The notes under the pieces: generated by a model
Database searches by the model: none
Seen by the model: the letters and a program-made list of their open reading frames with translations, nothing else
What the model was told of the DNA's origin: nothing
Program-made: the position numbers and the translations under genes
Shown: in pieces, positions 1 to 64,000 of the stretch
Layout: each line of letters begins with the position of its first letter
Numbering within the stretch: the first letter of the stretch is position 1
Source of the DNA: Petrosia ficiformis
Lineage: Eukaryota; Porifera; Demospongiae; Haplosclerida; Petrosiidae
Length of the DNA: 64,000 bases
Assembly: GCA_947044365.1 (NCBI GenBank)
Contig: OX345636.1
Location: 23,717,466-23,781,465, forward strand
Direction of reading: 5' to 3'

Positions 1-6
1 TTTCAG

Positions 7-58934
<58,928 letters not shown>

Positions 58935-59510
58935 ATATTGTCACATGTTGATTTTTATAAATTCTATTTTGTATTACAATCACTGAATCAAATATTAATT
59001 ATATTATTTTCCTTTTTGTTCATTAGCTTACTACAATCTTTAATATTGAACTAGTATATGGATTGATTTAATTGTGGTTTATTTTAATTTTCTGCAAAAA
59101 ATAATAATTGTTCACCCATTCAAGTACATAAAATTACGTAAATTTTATGAGAATAATTGTTTTTTTATACTTGGAATGAAAAGATTTGTAATTACCTATT
59201 CAATTATTAGTTTATAATTAATTTTAAGTCATCATTTGTGTTTGATCTTAAAGACTCACTGGTTTAAAAATAAATTTTATTGTAACAAAAAAATTAAATA
59301 ATTATTTTAATCCAACATCAGTAACATGACAGGTGCATGTATAACATGACAGGATAAAAATTTAATAGAATTATTATAAAACATTTAATTTTGTACTACA
59401 GATATTAAACTGTAATTCCTATAGCTTAGAATAGAAACAAGACTTAGGTAGTCTGTAAAATAATAGAGGACTAAAAATAATTATTATTTACGATAATCCT
59501 TGTTTGTTAG
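58935..59510. other. Convergent 3' UTR / intergenic interval
   Basis: 576 bp of AT-rich sequence between the WDFY3 stop and the TRIM-NHL stop. It must hold both 3' UTRs and polyadenylation sites. AATAAA-like hexamers occur on the plus strand near 59268, with TTTATT (minus-strand signal) close by near 59274, so the 3' ends could overlap. No other gene is visible. Confidence 0.6.
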
Positions 59511-62500
59511 TTACTCTTTAAAGGTGAACACCTCATTCATGCCCCAATCACAAGCAAAGACAGTGCCACTTCCATCAATACATATCCCTGTTGGCTCGCT
59601 GAACTCCTTTGCACTGTCATCTTCATTTCCATAGTTACACAGGTACTCTCCTTCTTCATCAAACATAACAACTTGTCCAGTGCCAATATCGGTAACGTAG
59701 ACAATATTCTTGGAATCTATAGTTATTCCATTTGGTATTGTCAATATCTCCTTCCCAATTTCTCGCTCATACTCACCAGTCAAATTGAATATCTGAACAC
59801 GTTCATTGCCACTATCAGCTACATAGATTTTATCTGCAGAGTTAATTGCTATGCCAATTGGGTTCTTGAATTGACCAGGTGCTGTGCCTTCTGACCCAAA
59901 CATTCCTGCGAATGTCAGGTCTACATTGAGCACTTGTATCCGATGATTGTAGCAATCAGTGATGTAAATCTGACCCCATCTGCTTACTGCAACATCATAA
60001 GGATAATTAAACTTGAGGGCTCTATTGCCATGACCACCTATAGAGCTAGTGGATCTGCCATCTTCAGTCAGCTTCTGAATCCGGTGGTTACCTGCTTCCA
60101 CCACAAGGAAGTGGTTGTCATTGGTAACAGCAATCCCTACAGGATTGATGAACTGACCTTTTTCTTTACCACGTTCACCAAATGTATGAACCACACTTCC
60201 CTTTTTGTTTAGGATTTTGATTCGATGACCATCAAACTCAGAAACAGCAATCTCATCACTTCGTGTAGCACACACTCCCCAAGGCTTTTTCAGCCCTTCT
60301 TTCTTGAAAGAAAAACGAGATTTCATTTTTGGGATGGATAGAACATGTATCGTGAATGGAATATTGAGAACTGTGCCTTCGTTCAAATCAACCTTCAATT
60401 GATGTGGACCTAGATCAGTTGGAGTATAATGAATGCGATACTTACCACCCCCCATCTCCTCTACCCTGCAAGATATTCGATTTTCACCTTTGGCTGGCAC
60501 GAGATTGCATTCCATTGAACTTGGAATAATTGGAAAACCTGGTGGATTTGTTTTAACCTGTATATCGAAGCTTCTTCTTTCCCCAACAATGGCGACTTTG
60601 GTACCTTTCCCAAGAACATGAACTCCTTCTACTTCAGCACTAGCAACTTTTCCAATGTTTGTACACATTTCCAGAAATCTTTCTGTAGGTGCTAGTGAAA
60701 GATTTGGGACTTCTTTAGGTGACATATCCTCCATTTCCATTTCACTGGTAATCTTTAAGATTCGAGCCAGCATCTGTTTTTTATTAAGCAAGATCTGCTG
60801 CTCAGAGCCAACTCTTAATTCTTCTTCAACATAGTTTTCACAACGTTTGAGGTTTGTCAGGCTTGCTTCCAACTCCATCTTTTGCTGAGCAAGTGTCACC
60901 ATCTTTTCTTGAGCTAAAGTCTGCACGCAGTTGTAAAGATCGTCTTCTGATTGCTTGACAGCTTCAACAATGGTTTGGGACAGTTGTTGGACCTCACCCA
61001 TGATACCTTCCCCTACAAGTAAAAAATTACATTAAATCTTGTGAAATGAAATAACTAATTATAGTGTAGTGATTACAACTATCTTAGGAATAAAAGCAAT
61101 TGTCACAGTATTTATAATTCTTGCATAATGCCATTGTGCAATTAACCTTTAGAATAACAATTGAATGTAAAAATAATAATGATGATATTAATGCAATTGT
61201 AACTACAAGAATAACAATTTGAGGGATATCAAAACCAATAAATCACAGAAACTAGATTGGTACGGTACTTTAGCAACAAAATTTAAACTATCCACTCTCC
61301 GCGTATCAACCCTACATATTAAAGTACAGCTATAGTAAAAGTGAAACACAAAGAAGCTATATTTATGTAAGGTTGTTACACAGAAGTGGTTAGTCTGCTG
61401 AAGTACCATCCCAATCTTTTTTCTGTGCATGCTGTATCAGTTTTGATTTCTTTTAAAATGTTTTTTCATTATTCTTTTTTCAATTCTTTTTTTTAATTAA
61501 TGACTATTAGTTGAAGTATTGAAATTATAACCAATATAATATTATGGTTCAGGGTAACTTGTAAACTTTTGCATGTGTCAATGATATAATAAAAATTATA
61601 TTAATAATTATGCATAAACTATTCAAGTTGATTATGATATTGAAGGTCAGTCTTTATCATGACTATACTCAAAGTATTGTCTGCAGGAATAATGGTATCC
61701 CATCAGAACTAGAAGTCATGTATTCATTCAAAATTATTTTAGGAGTGTGTTGATAAAATAATATACTTACTATCATCCCAACCAACATTTTCATGCTCAT
61801 AATTATTCAGAATACATAAATGCGCATGCACAATTAGAATCATCGTGCCTCAATTAATGAATACACTTAACAAATGTGAGATTTCTGCAGTGGTTCATTT
61901 ATAGTACCTAAAGATCTCATCTAACTCTCAATTAACTTTGAATGCATGCTAGAATCATTATGATAGTTCAACAAACAAAAACACTGATGATTTGTTTTTG
62001 TCTCAATACATGTGTCATAGTACCATTCCAAATCACAATGACATTCAAAATGAAATGCAAAGTTAGAAGTATCAAGATGATATCTGAAGAAATTATTATA
62101 ATACCAGTTTTGCCACTCGACAGTTCTATACTCTAATAATAATTATATTAGTCATAAAAAAAACACTCGATATCAAAAGATATGTGTGTATCAAGACCTA
62201 TCTGCAGAGATTTCGCTCATCACTTGCAACTGAAATCGTTGTCACTATGGTAAACCATTTTTTTCCAGACTATCCCTTGTACTACTACATTCTCTGATAT
62301 CAAGTCAAAATCACAAAACTAACATGTCTTCAAGTCATTAACATATGTCACTCACCTTGTTGTATTATTGCATTTTCACGGACACTGATGTCTGTCAAAG
62401 CTTCAGTTATCCTAGCAATCTGCTGCTTCAGTGGCTCCAAAGCTGTTAACATCTCTTGTTGGTGCTTAGGAAAAGCCTCAGATACAAGCTCATATTGGTG

Positions 62501-63094
62501 CTCTTTGTGAAGGCGAACTGTGCAACTGTGACAAATCAATTCGTTACATGTTTCGCATATAATTGAAAGTGGTTCGTTGTGTTCAGAACAAGTCATATCA
62601 TCTGGTTGCTTAATGGGTAATCGATGGAAAGCTGTGTTTGCAATAGCTTCCACACCCATAATATCATGAGCCTCAAACTTTGACCATCTTCGATGAATGG
62701 TGATGCATTCAAGGCAGAGGAGTTGAGAGCAATGCTTACAGTATCCCATGGCACAATGTTTTTTGCAGTTCTCACAGGAAGACTCATCTCCTTCAAGCAC
62801 CTTTTTTACCATTTTGTACAACTCCAGCAAAGCAACAAGATGAAAAGCTGGAGAAATGGCTCCAGCTCCATTTTCAGGATACTCAGTTGGATTGGTGCAA
62901 AATGGACATTGTATATAGTGCTTCTCCTCTTCTGTTTGTACTTCTAGACTCTCAACACAGTTTAAGCAAAAACTATGCATGCAGGTTAATACTCTTGGCT
63001 CCTGAAAAATGCTTGTGCAATTTTGGCATGTCAAACGTTCCTCCAACATATTTTTAGCCTCATAGATAGAAATAGTTTCTGAACTGTGAGCCAT
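59511..63094 (-). CDS. TRIM-NHL protein, RING/B-box1/B-box2/coiled-coil/filamin/NHL (two exons)
   Basis: Predicted RING-type E3 ubiquitin ligase, possibly RNA-binding through its NHL propeller as in TRIM71/LIN-41 and Brat. Exon 1 is 63094-62356; the intron (62355-61013) has donor GTGAGT and acceptor CTTGTAG; exon 2 is 61012-59511. Phase 1 is kept and gives about 746 residues. RING C3HC4 ligands are C23, C26, C38, H40, C43, C46, C63, C66. B-box1 spans about 107-147; B-box2 has C169, H172, C180, C183, C188, C191, H196, H199. Coiled coil is about 205-340, filamin repeat about 367-470, and six NHL repeats about 480-746 (examples HRIQKLTEDG, NHRIQVLNV, NERVQIFNLTG). Two B-boxes plus filamin and NHL is the TRIM71-type order (TRIM2/3 lack B-box1), but early animals have many expanded TRIM-NHL genes, so I give no symbol. 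The gene converges with WDFY3. Confidence 0.94.
61013..62355 (-). other. Intron of the TRIM-NHL gene
   Basis: 1,343 bp, AT-rich, donor GTGAGT, acceptor TTTTTTACTTGTAG. The only repeat recognised is 61222-61260 (AGGGATATCAAAACCAATAA), which matches the right edge of the window (63963-64000). No coding content. Confidence 0.7.
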
Positions 63095-63830
63095 CTTGCA
63101 AGAGAATATAACAAAACAAACACAGTTAGGTCAAAATGAAGTTATCCACCCCTTTTTGCACCATAAATGGTGATTGTGAAACGAATTCATACTTCTATGA
63201 ATAAAATATGTATCCCCATCACAATGCATTTACACATATTTACATTGTTAATATCTATACATAGAATATGCACTATCAGTAACATCTTCACAAATAGAAT
63301 ATGTAGGCCGCTAAATTGTAAAGTGGATCAGGGATAATTGACTGTGCACTAACTGAGTTTGCTTAGGTAGATTCTATAGTTGAGCACAGTAAGATCAATT
63401 ACTATATAATTATTATGCTAATAATTATAGTTATTATATATATCATCAGCATGATCTTACTAGCTATGATATACATTTTGTATATTACATATATAATTAT
63501 AATATATATATTTAATTATTATATATATAATTATAATATTGTTGTTAATTTTAGGAATAATTATAATATTTCAGTAAAATTTGGAGTACTGTCTCCTTCT
63601 GGACACCATATTATGCGATGACTTTCTAAACATCAATGATTTTCTGAACATCGACGAGTTTGCTAAACATCGACGACTTTCCAAACATCAAAGATCTTTT
63701 TGACATCTGACTTCACACTGTATTTTGAGACAGATGGCACCATAACCATATTCATACAGAAAATATTAATGCTGTAAACAGAGTAGTCATCACATATTTG
63801 ATACAGACTAAAACACACAACAGACTGACC
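63095..63830 (-). other. TRIM-NHL upstream region with a possible 5' non-coding exon junction
   Basis: Directly before the TRIM ATG the minus strand reads ttctcttgcaag|ATG, which looks like a 3' splice site. A donor-like AAG|GTCAGT lies at 63830-63824. Together they would allow a 5' untranslated exon right of 63829 and an intron over this stretch. The rest is AT-rich with TA-rich tracts (63400-63540) and a minisatellite (63620-63711). Without transcripts this is only a possibility; transcription could also start inside the region. Confidence 0.3.
63620..63711. repeat. 18-19 bp minisatellite upstream of TRIM-NHL
   Basis: Five imperfect tandem copies of GACTTTCTAAACATCAAT / GATTTTCTGAACATCGAC / GAGTTTGCTAAACATCGAC / GACTTTCCAAACATCAAA / GATCTTTTTGACATCTGAC. 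Confidence 0.9.
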
Positions 63831-63962
63831 TTCTCTGTTCCAGGTATTGATTCATTGGATAGCATCCGACTATGAAATGGGGTATTTCAACAAATTATTA
63901 AACTGAGTCATTTAAAAATAGAGCTAAAACAAGAATACATTTAAAAAAATGGAATTGTATGT

Positions 63963-64000
63963 AGGGATATCAAAACCGAAAAAGCATAGGAACAAGATTG
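63963..64000. repeat. Repeat shared with the TRIM intron, cut by window edge
   Basis: AGGGATATCAAAACCGAAAA then GCATAGGAACAAGATTG; about 80 percent identical by eye to 61222-61260. It may mark a neighbouring duplicated TRIM unit or an unknown dispersed repeat. Confidence 0.5.

Noticed and set aside
59673..60621. Plus-strand frames opposite the NHL region
   Set aside because: Shadows of TRIM-NHL exon 2, which has clear NHL repeats on the minus strand.

Overview
The window comes from an intron-rich, AT-rich animal genome. Two genes of animal-specific or animal-typical families are present, every intron has GT..AG ends, and the introns are full of small DNA transposons. An early-branching metazoan fits best. 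A demosponge is my preferred guess, from intron sizes, the mix of TIR elements and the dispersed palindrome TACATGTA, but the sequence does not prove it.

Positions 1 to 58,934 hold one plus-strand gene, a WDFY3 (ALFY) orthologue whose 5' part lies left of the window. I assembled 51 exons by reading conserved blocks and checking phase at every junction. They join into one open frame of 8,996 coding bases, about 2,997 residues plus the stop. In order they encode an N-terminal helical (armadillo-like) region, a concanavalin-like domain, a long alpha-solenoid, a PH-BEACH module, a BEACH domain, WD40 repeats, an acidic linker and a terminal FYVE finger. The family acts in selective autophagy of protein aggregates at PI3P-positive membranes.

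Positions 59,511 to 63,094 hold a minus-strand, two-exon TRIM gene (about 746 residues: RING, two B-boxes, coiled coil, filamin repeat, six NHL repeats). The two genes converge tail to tail, with 576 bp between stop codons. Upstream of the TRIM start are a possible 5' non-coding exon, an 18-19 bp minisatellite and a short repeat that also occurs in the TRIM intron.

The WDFY3 introns hold most of the unusual content. They include hAT elements, several with perfect 8-bp target duplications and one inserted in another; TA-flanked Tc1/mariner-type MITEs; and a TTAA-flanked piggyBac-type element. There is also a Mutator-like element carrying a RecQ-like helicase fragment, a broken IS630/Tc1-class transposase carrying an unrelated nuclease-like coding relic, a DUF3504 (Crypton-type) recombinase relic framed by hairpins, an STPR-repeat (Helitron-associated) relic, and many fold-back repeats. 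None interrupts the reconstructed reading frame. Microsatellites lie directly at splice sites of three WDFY3 exons.

No RNA genes, CRISPR arrays or bacterial-type signals were seen.
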